Positions 1 to 5,711 of a stretch of DNA of 7,810 nucleotides are shown piece by piece. Numbering within the stretch: the stretch's first letter is position 1; every line of letters starts with the position of its first letter. The notes under the pieces are model-generated. The model saw only the letters and a program-made list of their open reading frames with translations, was not told the DNA's origin and did not search any database. Source of the DNA: Hyphomicrobiales bacterium (lineage in GTDB: Bacteria; Pseudomonadota; Alphaproteobacteria; Rhizobiales; Aestuariivirgaceae); NCBI GenBank assembly GCA_025362535.1, contig JANYGE010000191.1, forward strand, positions 1 through 7,810, read 5' to 3'. Position numbers and translations under genes: made by a program.

Positions 1-132
1 AAGACACATGCCTAAAATAATCAGAAACAAAAATAACGCTGCCATGGCCGCACGATCCCGCATAAGGCGGCGAACAGCCGTGGCCCAAGGGCCACGGCTT
101 TTGCGTGTTGTGTTTAACGTAACATCAGACAA
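1..132 (-). CDS. ABC transporter permease, DppC-like, N-terminal fragment (cut by left edge)
   Basis: Inner-membrane permease subunit of a dipeptide/oligopeptide-type ABC importer, expected to pair with the binding protein just upstream. Only the first 44 codons lie in the window. The chosen start is TTG at 132-130, giving MSDVTLNTT..., with an AAGG ribosome-binding sequence at 143-146 about 10 nt upstream, right at the end of the preceding gene. Residues 14-31 (GPWATAVRRLMRDRAAMA) have the typical DppC N-terminus, a tryptophan and basic stretch before the first membrane helix, and LFLFLIILGMCL (33-44) begins that helix. The frame is open from the binding-protein stop codon to the window edge. 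An ATG at 63-61 is a possible later start, but it has no ribosome-binding site and would lose the conserved GPW..A.RRL segment. The TTG start suggests modest translation. Codons 12-19 are built into a strong hairpin (see that entry). Family call is by eye from a short fragment. Confidence 0.72.
   Translation of the reverse strand, partial: MSDVTLNTTRKSRGPWATAVRRLMRDRAAMAALFLFLIILGMCL
77..102. repeat. Perfect 10-bp inverted repeat (hairpin) with T-tract on the plus side
   Basis: GCCGTGGCCC at 77-86 and GGGCCACGGC at 89-98 are perfect reverse complements with AA between; as RNA this gives about 9 GC-rich pairs closing a 4-nt loop. On the plus strand it is followed directly by TTTT (99-102), the form of an intrinsic terminator. 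On the minus strand, the sense of the transporter operon, it is preceded by AAAA and has no U-tract. It then lies about 47 nt past the binding-protein stop and inside permease codons 12-19. Possible roles are protecting the 3' end of the binding-protein message, damping permease expression, or stopping transcription arriving on the plus strand. The structure is certain; the role is inferred. Confidence 0.7.
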
Positions 133-144
133 AATTTGAGCGCC

Positions 145-1806
145 TTATTGCACCCAAGACTGTGTTACCATCCAATAATATTGTGAGTTGAATTGGAAGT
201 TACCAAGACGCTTTGACACGAAATCCAAATGTTTTGGTGTGAACAGGGCGGCGGCAGCGGAATCATCCGTCACAGCCTTATCCACTTCCGCCCACAGTTT
301 ATTCGCACCTTCTTGATCGGTCACACCCAGTGCAAGGGCTGCTTGCATCTTCGCATCGACTTCCTTGTTGCAATAGCCTGCGATGTTGATTGAGCTATCA
401 GAACCCGGCGTGAAGCTGGCGCAGCCAAATAAAATATTCAAGAAGTCAGATGCTGCTGGATAGTCTTGATACCACTGCGTTACCGACAACTGCACTTTAT
501 TATTAGTGTTTTGAATATAGGTAAACTGAATATTTGGCGAAATCGGCTTCACATCTGCCACATAACCAATTTCGGTGAGAACGCTTTGCAGGTAAACGCC
601 GATTGATTTGGCAACGGCCTTATCTTCCACCACAATGGAAACCTTCTGGCCTTTGGTGCCGGATTCCTCAACCAGCTGCTTGGCCTTTTCCATGTCAGGG
701 GCTGACCATTTTGCACCAGGGTCTTTGGTGTAGGGGCAATAGTCAACATGACCAGGAAAGCCGGGTGGCAAAACTTGGCACACAGGTGCGGCCAATACGG
801 GGCCACCAAATAAATTCACCAGCGCCTTGCGATCAAGTGCGAAGTTCACAGCCTGTCTGGCTTTGATATTATCAAAGGGCGCCAAGTTATTGTTGAATGG
901 CAAATACCACCAAGCGGTGAGCGGAGTGACATGCACCTGGTCTTTGTTCTTGGTGCCCATTTCAGCCAAACGATCTGCTGGTGCTTCATCAAACATCCAA
1001 TCAGCTTCACCATTTTGAATGGCAGTCACTTGCGCTTCCTCGGTGGGGCCGAAATCATATTGCACCACATCAGGATAACCATCCGGCTGGGCTTGTTCGC
1101 TCCACACTTTGAAGTTCGGATTGCGTGTCAGCGTCATGCCCTTATTGGGATCATAGGCCGAAATCATATAGGGACCAGTGCTGGGCAAAGGATTCGAACC
1201 CACATCAGTCATGGGTGAATCTGCTGGGACTATGGCTGCATGCGGCAGAGCCAATTTGTCGAAAATTTCGGCATCTGCACGCACCAAATTTATGGTGACT
1301 GTGCCCGCGGCTTCATCGCCGATCACACCACCTTCAAGTGTGCAATTTGCGGCATCCTTCAAGCATTTATCAGCGCCAACGATGACTGAATAAAATCCAC
1401 CAGCCGTTGGACTCGACACTTTGAAAATGCGCTGCAAGGAAGCTACAACATCCTTCACGCCAAGCTCTTTGCCATTCGAAAACTTAATGCCTTTGCGAAT
1501 TTTAAACACATAGGTTTTGCCATCATTGGTTGGCTCTGGAAAAGCTTCAGCAATGTTAGGAACTTTCACAAAACCTTCAGCGCCTGGGGCTTTTTGAAAG
1601 CCGATCAAGCCGTCATAAAGCGATTGGAAAACTTGCCAATATTGCAAAGTGTAATTGATATGTGGATCAACTGTTCCTGCCGCAGCATGGGCTAGAATGC
1701 GCATGGTGCCGCCACGGTGTTCTTTCATGTATTCAGCCGAAGCGGGGCTCATCGCGCCCACTGCCAGCAATGCAGATGCAACACCTGCCATAAGTAGTTT
1801 CTTCAT
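145..1806 (-). CDS. ABC transporter periplasmic substrate-binding protein, peptide/dipeptide type (SBP family 5)
   Basis: Periplasmic receptor of a peptide/opine/nickel-class ABC importer that hands its ligand to the membrane permeases. The 553-residue length is usual for this family. Residues 1-24 are a Sec signal peptide (MKK, hydrophobic core, ASA before Glu25), with no lipobox cysteine, so the protein is probably soluble. Family features follow in order: GTVDPHINYT near 44-53, LYDGLIGF near 63-70, PNIAEAFP (83-90), then the GKTYVFKIRKGIKFSNGKEL block and the DVVASLQRIF helix. The mature protein has six cysteines in three near pairs (KCLKDAANC, VCQ...DYC, GCAS...GYC), suggesting disulfides. 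Start ATG has AGGGAG about 6 nt upstream. It begins 15 nt after the hydrolase stop, so the two are almost certainly co-transcribed, and a DppC-like permease follows. The ligand cannot be read from sequence; the peptidase neighbour favours short peptides or amino-acid amides. Confidence 0.93.
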   Translation of the reverse strand: MKKLLMAGVASALLAVGAMSPASAEYMKEHRGGTMRILAHAAAGTVDPHINYTLQYWQVFQSLYDGLIGFQKAPGAEGFVKVPNIAEAFPEPTNDGKTYVFKIRKGIKFSNGKELGVKDVVASLQRIFKVSSPTAGGFYSVIVGADKCLKDAANCTLEGGVIGDEAAGTVTINLVRADAEIFDKLALPHAAIVPADSPMTDVGSNPLPSTGPYMISAYDPNKGMTLTRNPNFKVWSEQAQPDGYPDVVQYDFGPTEEAQVTAIQNGEADWMFDEAPADRLAEMGTKNKDQVHVTPLTAWWYLPFNNNLAPFDNIKARQAVNFALDRKALVNLFGGPVLAAPVCQVLPPGFPGHVDYCPYTKDPGAKWSAPDMEKAKQLVEESGTKGQKVSIVVEDKAVAKSIGVYLQSVLTEIGYVADVKPISPNIQFTYIQNTNNKVQLSVTQWYQDYPAASDFLNILFGCASFTPGSDSSINIAGYCNKEVDAKMQAALALGVTDQEGANKLWAEVDKAVTDDSAAAALFTPKHLDFVSKRLGNFQFNSQYYWMVTQSWVQ

Positions 1807-1821
1807 TTTCTTCTCCCTGTC

Positions 1822-2736
1822 TTAATCATTGTTGGCGAGGAACTTGCCCACATTCTTCATGCAAAGCTCTTGCTCCTCAACATGCGGCATGTGACTTGAG
1901 TCACTATAGATTTCGGCGATGGCACCTTTAATCTTGTCTTTAAAAGGCTGCACACAGACGGGCGTTGCCTCATCATAATAGCCAGACAACACATAGGTTG
2001 GCACGTTGATGAGATGCAGCCTGTCGATAACGCTCCATGTTTTGAGCGTGCCCACGACGAAAAATTCATTGGGGCCATTCATCACATTATAAACTGTAGG
2101 ATTGCGCGCCACTTGATCGAATGTGGCTGTGACCTCTGTTGGAAAGGGAACAACGCGGCAAACATGCCGCTCATAAACCCACATGGTCGCTTTTTGATAT
2201 TCTTCACTTGCCGTGGTGCCTGCAGCCTCATGCTTATTCAATGCATCTTGAATGGGTTGCGGCATTAGCGAGCGCATGCGCGCTGCTTCGCTCATCCATA
2301 AAGCCATAGAGGCTGGTGAGTTGGCAATCGTCAGAGATTTCAAACCTGCGGGCCGTGTGGTGCCATATTCAGCCCCCAACATGCCGCCCCAGCTTTGGCC
2401 GAGAATATGAAAAGCTTTACGCTGACCAAGATGATCAATCAGATTGTTGAGCTCATCAATGAACAGTTGCACGGTCCAGAAATCAGCACCCTTGTCTGGC
2501 AACAATGTGGAATTGCCACATCCGAGTTGATCATAATGGATTACCGCGCGGCCATCATGGGCCAGCAATTTATATGCATCAATGTAATTATGTGCCGCAC
2601 CAGGCCCACCATGGAGCAGAAAAAGAGGCGGTTTTCCAGAGTTGAGATCGCCCGTGATGCGATACCATGTTTCATACGGGCCGAACTTTGCGCGGCCTTC
2701 AGTTTGTTTCAACGCGGGCATTCTGAGCCTCTTCAT
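1822..2736 (-). CDS. Alpha/beta hydrolase, prolyl aminopeptidase / L-proline amide hydrolase family (S33)
   Basis: Probably a cytoplasmic serine hydrolase (no signal peptide) that removes an N-terminal residue, classically proline, from short peptides, or hydrolyses amino-acid amides. Residues 42-46 are the S33 oxyanion motif HGGPG. GQSWGG at 113-118 holds the nucleophile Ser115. Asp255 (SGYYDEATP) and His282 (SSHMPHVEE) are the likely rest of the triad. HYDQLGCGNS and the cap segment RHVCRVVP are also typical of the group. The length, 304 residues, is normal. There are two candidate starts: ATG at 2736 (after AGGGA at short spacing) and ATG at 2721 (after AGAGG, 6 nt away), which would give MPALKQTEGRA... 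as in relatives; I keep the longer form. It is the first gene of the transporter operon, 15 nt before the binding protein, so it may process imported substrate. Choosing between aminopeptidase and amidase needs assay data. Confidence 0.88.
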   Translation of the reverse strand: MKRLRMPALKQTEGRAKFGPYETWYRITGDLNSGKPPLFLLHGGPGAAHNYIDAYKLLAHDGRAVIHYDQLGCGNSTLLPDKGADFWTVQLFIDELNNLIDHLGQRKAFHILGQSWGGMLGAEYGTTRPAGLKSLTIANSPASMALWMSEAARMRSLMPQPIQDALNKHEAAGTTASEEYQKATMWVYERHVCRVVPFPTEVTATFDQVARNPTVYNVMNGPNEFFVVGTLKTWSVIDRLHLINVPTYVLSGYYDEATPVCVQPFKDKIKGAIAEIYSDSSHMPHVEEQELCMKNVGKFLANND

Positions 2737-2830
2737 TTTATCCCTGTATCAAAGCCTATCGCGCCGTTTTAATTCTGGCAATGCCGATTCAGTGATTGAC
2801 AGTTATGTCGCAGCGATACATTTTTGGCAC
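2737..2830. promoter_or_regulatory. Divergent promoter region between hydrolase-transporter operon and amidase gene
   Basis: This 94-bp spacer must carry the promoters for both directions. Rightward, there is a perfect TTGACA at 2796-2801 and a TACATT (4 of 6) at 2817-2822 with a short 15-bp spacer, which would start transcription near 2829-2831, at or next to the amidase ATG. Leftward, TTGCCA (minus strand, 2781-2776) and TAGGCT (2758-2753) are 17 bp apart, a weak but correctly spaced pair. I see no clear long palindrome for a regulator. The elements are read by eye. Confidence 0.5.
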
Positions 2831-3772
2831 ATGAAATGCACCCACACCATTCACGATCACACCTGTCATCACGGCTGGAACAATGCCAATGCGCCCGCCA
2901 TTCACATAAAACCAGGTGAGACTATTGAGTTTTATACGCAAGATTCAAGTGGTGGTCAGCTCAACGCCAAATCAACACTGGCTGATTTAAGCAAGCTTGA
3001 TTTCAGCAAAGTGAATCCGGTGACAGGCCCTGTCTATATTGACGGCGCTGAACCTGGTGATGCAATTAAAGTCACACTGCTTGAATTTGCTGCATCAGGT
3101 TGGGGCTGGACCGCCAATATTCCAGGTTTTGGTTTGCTTTCAGATCAGTTCAAAGATCCGGCTTTGCATATTTGGAAATATGATGTGTCATCTATGGCTC
3201 CGGCTTTGTTTGGTACGTCTGGTGCGCGTATTCCTCTAAAGCCTTTCTGCGGAACCATCGGGTTGGCGCCAGCTGAAGCAGGACAACATTCCGTGGTGCC
3301 ACCGCGCCGCATGGGCGGCAATCTTGACATTCGCGATATTGCTACTGGCACCGAACTCTATTTGCCGGTCGAAGTGGCAGGTGGACTTTTTAGTTTAGGT
3401 GACACTCATGCAGCCCAAGGCGATGGCGAGGTTTGTGGCACGGCCATTGAGAGCCCTTGCACTGTTGCAGCAAAGCTGGAGCTGGTGAAGGGTGCGAACC
3501 TAGCATTTCCAAGATTCACGACGCCGGGGCCGGTAACCCGTCATCTTGATTCCAAAGGCTATGAAGTTACGACAGGTATCGGGCCCGATTTGATGCAAGG
3601 TGCCAAGGATGCGGTTTCGGGAATGATTGATCTTCTGACATCGCGTTACAAGTTAAATGCAGTAGATGCCTATATGCTCTGCTCTGTCTGTGGCGATCTG
3701 CGCATCAGTGAAATCGTTGATATGCCGAATTGGGTCGTGTCGTTTTATTTTCCGCGCATTATCTTTGAATAA
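2831..3772 (+). CDS. Acetamidase/formamidase family protein (FmdA_AmdA)
   Basis: Amidohydrolase of the acetamidase/formamidase family, which splits small amides to a carboxylate and ammonia. The 313-residue protein shows the family pattern: a His-rich N-terminus ending in HHGWNN (13-18), KPGETIEF (27-34), NPVTGPVYIDGAEPGD (62-77), GWGWTANIPGFGLL (90-103), PFCGTIGLAPAE (138-149), PRRMGGNLDIRDI (158-170) and GGLFSLGDTHAAQGDGEVCG (184-203). The C-terminal CSVCGDLRISEIVDMPN is also typical. The frame stays open upstream to 2642, but that part overlaps the hydrolase gene and has no family similarity, so ATG 2831 is chosen; it matches the usual family start. No Shine-Dalgarno sequence precedes it. 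It is divergent from the transporter operon, with a DoxX-like gene 56 nt downstream. The natural amide substrate is unknown. Confidence 0.9.
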   Translation: MKCTHTIHDHTCHHGWNNANAPAIHIKPGETIEFYTQDSSGGQLNAKSTLADLSKLDFSKVNPVTGPVYIDGAEPGDAIKVTLLEFAASGWGWTANIPGFGLLSDQFKDPALHIWKYDVSSMAPALFGTSGARIPLKPFCGTIGLAPAEAGQHSVVPPRRMGGNLDIRDIATGTELYLPVEVAGGLFSLGDTHAAQGDGEVCGTAIESPCTVAAKLELVKGANLAFPRFTTPGPVTRHLDSKGYEVTTGIGPDLMQGAKDAVSGMIDLLTSRYKLNAVDAYMLCSVCGDLRISEIVDMPNWVVSFYFPRIIFE

Positions 3773-3828
3773 CGGTCCGCTTTTGATTTTAATCATTAAA
3801 CTGATCTCCGGCAGAATAGGCTGATTTG

Positions 3829-4209
3829 ATGCGTAAAGATTTTACCCTTCACTTGATTTTACGTTGGGTATTGTCGGCATTCTATGTTGTGGCTGGTATA
3901 CTTCACCTGACTGCTCCCGCTGGCTTTGTGCGCATTGTGCCGCAAATTGTTCCGTGGCCCGAGGCCGTCGTTATGGTCACCGGAGTTCTCGAAATTGCAG
4001 GCGCTATTGGCCTGATGGTGCCGAAGTTGCGCCGTGCGGCTGGAATAGGTTTAGCGGCTTATGCCGTGTGTGTTTTTCCTGCCAACATCAACCACGCCTT
4101 CAACATGATTTCCGTGGCTGGCCTCCCAAATAGCTGGTGGTATCATGCGCCCCGCCTTGCTTTTCAACCCATCTTGGTCTGGTGGGCATTTTATGTTGCA
4201 CGGGATTGA
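3829..4209 (+). CDS. DoxX-like small integral membrane protein
   Basis: Membrane protein of 126 residues with four predicted helices: about residues 9-27 (LILRWVLSAFYVVAGILHL), 44-62 (AVVMVTGVLEIAGAIGLMV), 70-84 (AAGIGLAAYAVCVFP) and 109-124 (LAFQPILVWWAFYVAR). The GILHLTAP..FVRIVPQ..PWPEA stretch and the FPANI motif after helix 3 are typical of the DoxX-like proteins grouped as COG4270. Their biochemical role is poorly defined; links to quinone or redox chemistry are suggested for DoxX relatives, but nothing here proves one. A TTG three bases earlier (3826) is possible, but ATG 3829 is better, with AGG at 3818-3820 spaced 8 nt. It lies 56 nt after the amidase on the same strand and may be co-transcribed. 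It converges on the SMP-30-like gene 47 nt further on. Confidence 0.85.
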   Translation: MRKDFTLHLILRWVLSAFYVVAGILHLTAPAGFVRIVPQIVPWPEAVVMVTGVLEIAGAIGLMVPKLRRAAGIGLAAYAVCVFPANINHAFNMISVAGLPNSWWYHAPRLAFQPILVWWAFYVARD

Positions 4210-4256
4210 AGGAACCACCACTAAAGCTGACCGTCTTGGTGCATAAAAGGCAATGT

Positions 4257-5186
4257 TCAAGGTGAACACGGATCAAAATTAAGACGGTGACCTGGGCGAG
4301 CCCAAGGCATGCTGACAATTTTTCCGGTGCCAGATAATGTAATGTAAGCCGTCTTGAGGTCAGCGCCGCCGAAACAGATATTGGTACAAATTGGATCAGG
4401 CATAGCAACAAACTCTACGAACTTGCCATCAGGTGCAATGACATTGATGCCACCCAGAACTAAAGATGCGACACAGATATTACCATCTCTTTCGACCGCC
4501 AGAGAATCAAATGAGGTGTAGCCGGCCGGACCAGAAAGATGACGTCCACCATTTTCATGAGGTGGTTGTTTTACAATGACTCCTGGTGCTAGAATATCGA
4601 AAGCCCATAAATGACCAGTCCGTGTTTCGGCCACATAGATTGTTTTTTCATCGGGGGCTAAACCAACTCCATTTGGCATAATCATGGGATGCACGAGTGC
4701 ACTGATCAAGCTTCCATCGGTTTTAGCATAATAGAGGCCACCGAAATCCACATCGCGAGGACGACTCTTGCCGTGATCAGTAAAATAGAAGCCACCATCA
4801 CGGTCAAAAACAATATCGTTAGGGCCCTTCAGGGGAAATCCGCCACAGCTCGTATAGAGCGTCTCTACTTTTCCTGTCTCAATGTCTATGCGCTCGATCC
4901 TGCCGCCACTGTAGTCGCTCGCCTGACCGGAAGGAATCAACAGACCATCGACAGTTGTCCAGGCAAATCCACCACTGTTGCATATATAGAGATAGCCGTC
5001 TGGGCCAAACGCTGCACCATTGGGTCCGCCACCGGGTGTTGCAACTATGGTCTTATGGCCTTTTGGGTCAATGCTGCTCACACAGCCCTTGGCAATTTCC
5101 ACCACCAGTATTGAGCCATCGGGCAACATAACGGGGCCTTCAGGAAAGCCGAGGTCGGATGCTATTTCTGTTAAAACGGGAAGCAT
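4257..5186 (-). CDS. SMP-30/gluconolactonase/LRE family protein
   Basis: Predicted six-bladed beta-propeller lactonase that opens sugar or related lactones using one bound divalent metal. The 309-residue protein carries counterparts of all four metal ligands of the family: Glu16 (FPEGPV), Asn123 (KGPNDIVFD), Asn172 (PNGVGLAPDE) and Asp227 (FDSLAVE). Repeated blade signatures are visible, such as GPDGYLYICN (61-70), DRDGGFYFTD (128-137), DEKTIYVAET (179-188) and ERDGNICVAS (232-241). No signal peptide is seen, so it is probably cytoplasmic. The frame extends back to 5261, but the start at 5186 is preferred: it begins MLPVLTEIASDLGFPEGPV as relatives do and has AGGA 8 nt upstream. It converges on the DoxX-like gene and does not share a transcript with the amidase. 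The substrate is not predictable; an aldonolactone or another cyclic ester is equally possible. Confidence 0.9.
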   Translation of the reverse strand: MLPVLTEIASDLGFPEGPVMLPDGSILVVEIAKGCVSSIDPKGHKTIVATPGGGPNGAAFGPDGYLYICNSGGFAWTTVDGLLIPSGQASDYSGGRIERIDIETGKVETLYTSCGGFPLKGPNDIVFDRDGGFYFTDHGKSRPRDVDFGGLYYAKTDGSLISALVHPMIMPNGVGLAPDEKTIYVAETRTGHLWAFDILAPGVIVKQPPHENGGRHLSGPAGYTSFDSLAVERDGNICVASLVLGGINVIAPDGKFVEFVAMPDPICTNICFGGADLKTAYITLSGTGKIVSMPWARPGHRLNFDPCSP

Positions 5187-5454
5187 TATCGAAGTCCTAT
5201 CATTATGAATTGCTATGCAAAGGTGGCACCTACGATATTGCACGGAATTCAGCGGCTCCAAACACCCGATGGTATATTTGGAACCGTAAACATTGTGAGG
5301 AGTTCGCTTGTCACTTCATGACTAAGGAATTTAAGTATAGTCCTTCACCATCACATTGCTGGCGACTTGGTGGCGTGCTCTGAGCTCAAACCTTGAATCG
5401 CCCAAGGCTAGAGTTTTCAGCCTTTTGTTTTTTGAGTTAAGCTTTTGATTTTGT
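5187..5454. other. Non-coding stretch between the SMP-30-like gene and tRNA-Lys
   Basis: This 268-bp stretch holds no gene I can support. It must contain the promoter of the SMP-30-like gene; a CATAAT (minus strand, 5207-5202) resembles a -10 box but has no convincing -35 partner. A plus-strand reading frame (5159-5383) crosses most of it, but its Cys- and Trp-rich protein resembles nothing I know and its start overlaps the SMP-30-like gene. A terminator-like hairpin lies at 5404-5436. No direct repeat of the tRNA 3' end is seen, so there is no sign of an attachment site. Confidence 0.5.
5404..5436 (+). terminator. Plus-strand intrinsic terminator-like hairpin, no obvious upstream gene
   Basis: AAGGCT at 5404-5409 pairs with AGCCTT at 5419-5424 around a 9-nt loop, and the T-rich run TTTTGTTTTTT follows on the plus strand. 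The minus-strand reading has no T-run after the stem, so it does not fit as the terminator of tRNA-Lys. No confident plus-strand gene ends just before it. It may close a small unannotated transcript or block antisense reading into the tRNA. The stem is short (6 bp), so it may be weak. Confidence 0.4.
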
Positions 5455-5529
5455 TGGTGAGCCCAGCGGGATTCGAACCCACGACCCTCTGATTAAAAGT
5501 CAGATGCTCTACCGCTGAGCTATGGGCCC
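5455..5529 (-). tRNA. tRNA-Lys (anticodon UUU)
   Basis: The minus strand folds as a full cloverleaf of 75 nt including encoded CCA (5457-5455). The acceptor stem GGGCCCA/TGGGCTC has one G-U pair. The D arm is GCTC-AGCGGTA-GAGC, the anticodon arm TCTGA-CTTTTAA-TCAGA, the variable loop GGGTC, and the T arm GTGGG-TTCGAAT-CCCGC with one wobble pair. The discriminator base is A. The anticodon TTT lies at 5497-5495 and reads AAA/AAG lysine codons. It stands alone between the SMP-30-like gene and glmU. Confidence 0.97.
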
Positions 5530-5570
5530 CCACGTCACCGAACTTGCATTGAGTCCGCGAAAGCGGGCGG

Positions 5571-5599
5571 AACATAGTTGCGGCGCAACATATGGTCAA
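5571..5599 (-). promoter_or_regulatory. Sigma70-type promoter of tRNA-Lys
   Basis: On the minus strand TTGACC (5599-5594) and TATGTT (5576-5571) are separated by exactly 17 bp, and transcription would start near 5564, about 35 nt before the mature tRNA. The bases after the -10 box are CCGCCC, a GC-rich discriminator of the kind found at stable-RNA promoters under stringent (ppGpp/growth-rate) control. The spacer contains the palindrome GTTGC-GGC-GCAAC (5577-5589). The boxes are read directly; the regulation is inferred. Confidence 0.65.
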
Positions 5600-5625
5600 G
5601 GGCGGATTTCGGTTTTTAGGCTTCA

Positions 5626-5653
5626 TTTACCAAGATTGAAAAAACGCCATAAT
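5626..5653 (+). promoter_or_regulatory. Possible glmU-glmS promoter
   Basis: TTTACC (5626-5631, 4 of 6 to the -35 consensus) and CATAAT (5648-5653, 5 of 6 to the -10) are 16 bp apart on the plus strand, predicting a start near 5660 and a leader of about 50 nt before glmU. A second -10-like TATAAG sits at 5654-5659 without a well-spaced -35. It is back to back with the tRNA-Lys promoter. No riboswitch-like or glmS-ribozyme-like structure is evident in the leader. Confidence 0.4.
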
Positions 5654-5711
5654 TATAAGGGACTAGATACCTCTGCCAGCTAAATGTTTGCGGGATTCCT
5701 ATGGGGTGATG

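Noticed and set aside
8..139. Plus-strand 43-codon frame over the left edge, and the idea that the 77-102 hairpin ends a plus-strand gene from the left
   Set aside because: The frame runs straight through the hairpin and reads as Arg-rich nonsense. The minus strand gives a convincing DppC-type N-terminus over the same bases, correctly placed after the binding-protein gene.
1189..1202. tRNA T-arm-like sequence (GATTCGAACCCA)
   Set aside because: It lies inside the binding-protein gene, where it encodes VGSNP in a conserved region, and no cloverleaf can be built around it.
2642..2830. Longer N-terminus for the acetamidase/formamidase
   Set aside because: The extension is antisense to the start of the hydrolase gene, covers the divergent promoter region, and does not resemble the family. 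The family-like sequence begins at 2831.
4230..4288. Inverted repeat ACCGTCTT (4230-4237) / AAGACGGT (4281-4288) and a small 6-bp hairpin TGTTCA-AGG-TGAACA at 4254-4268 as a shared terminator of the convergent genes
   Set aside because: The first has a 43-nt loop and its right arm is coding; the second is short, overlaps the SMP-30-like stop codon and lacks a T-tract on either strand. Neither is convincing.
5440..5475. Integration (attachment) site at the 3' end of tRNA-Lys
   Set aside because: No second copy of the tRNA 3' end is present in the window, and no integrase or phage gene is nearby.
5417..5626. Minus-strand 69-codon frame containing SSAVEH...VVGSNPAG
   Set aside because: This is the well-known false protein produced by translating a tRNA gene; the tRNA-Lys lies in the middle of it.
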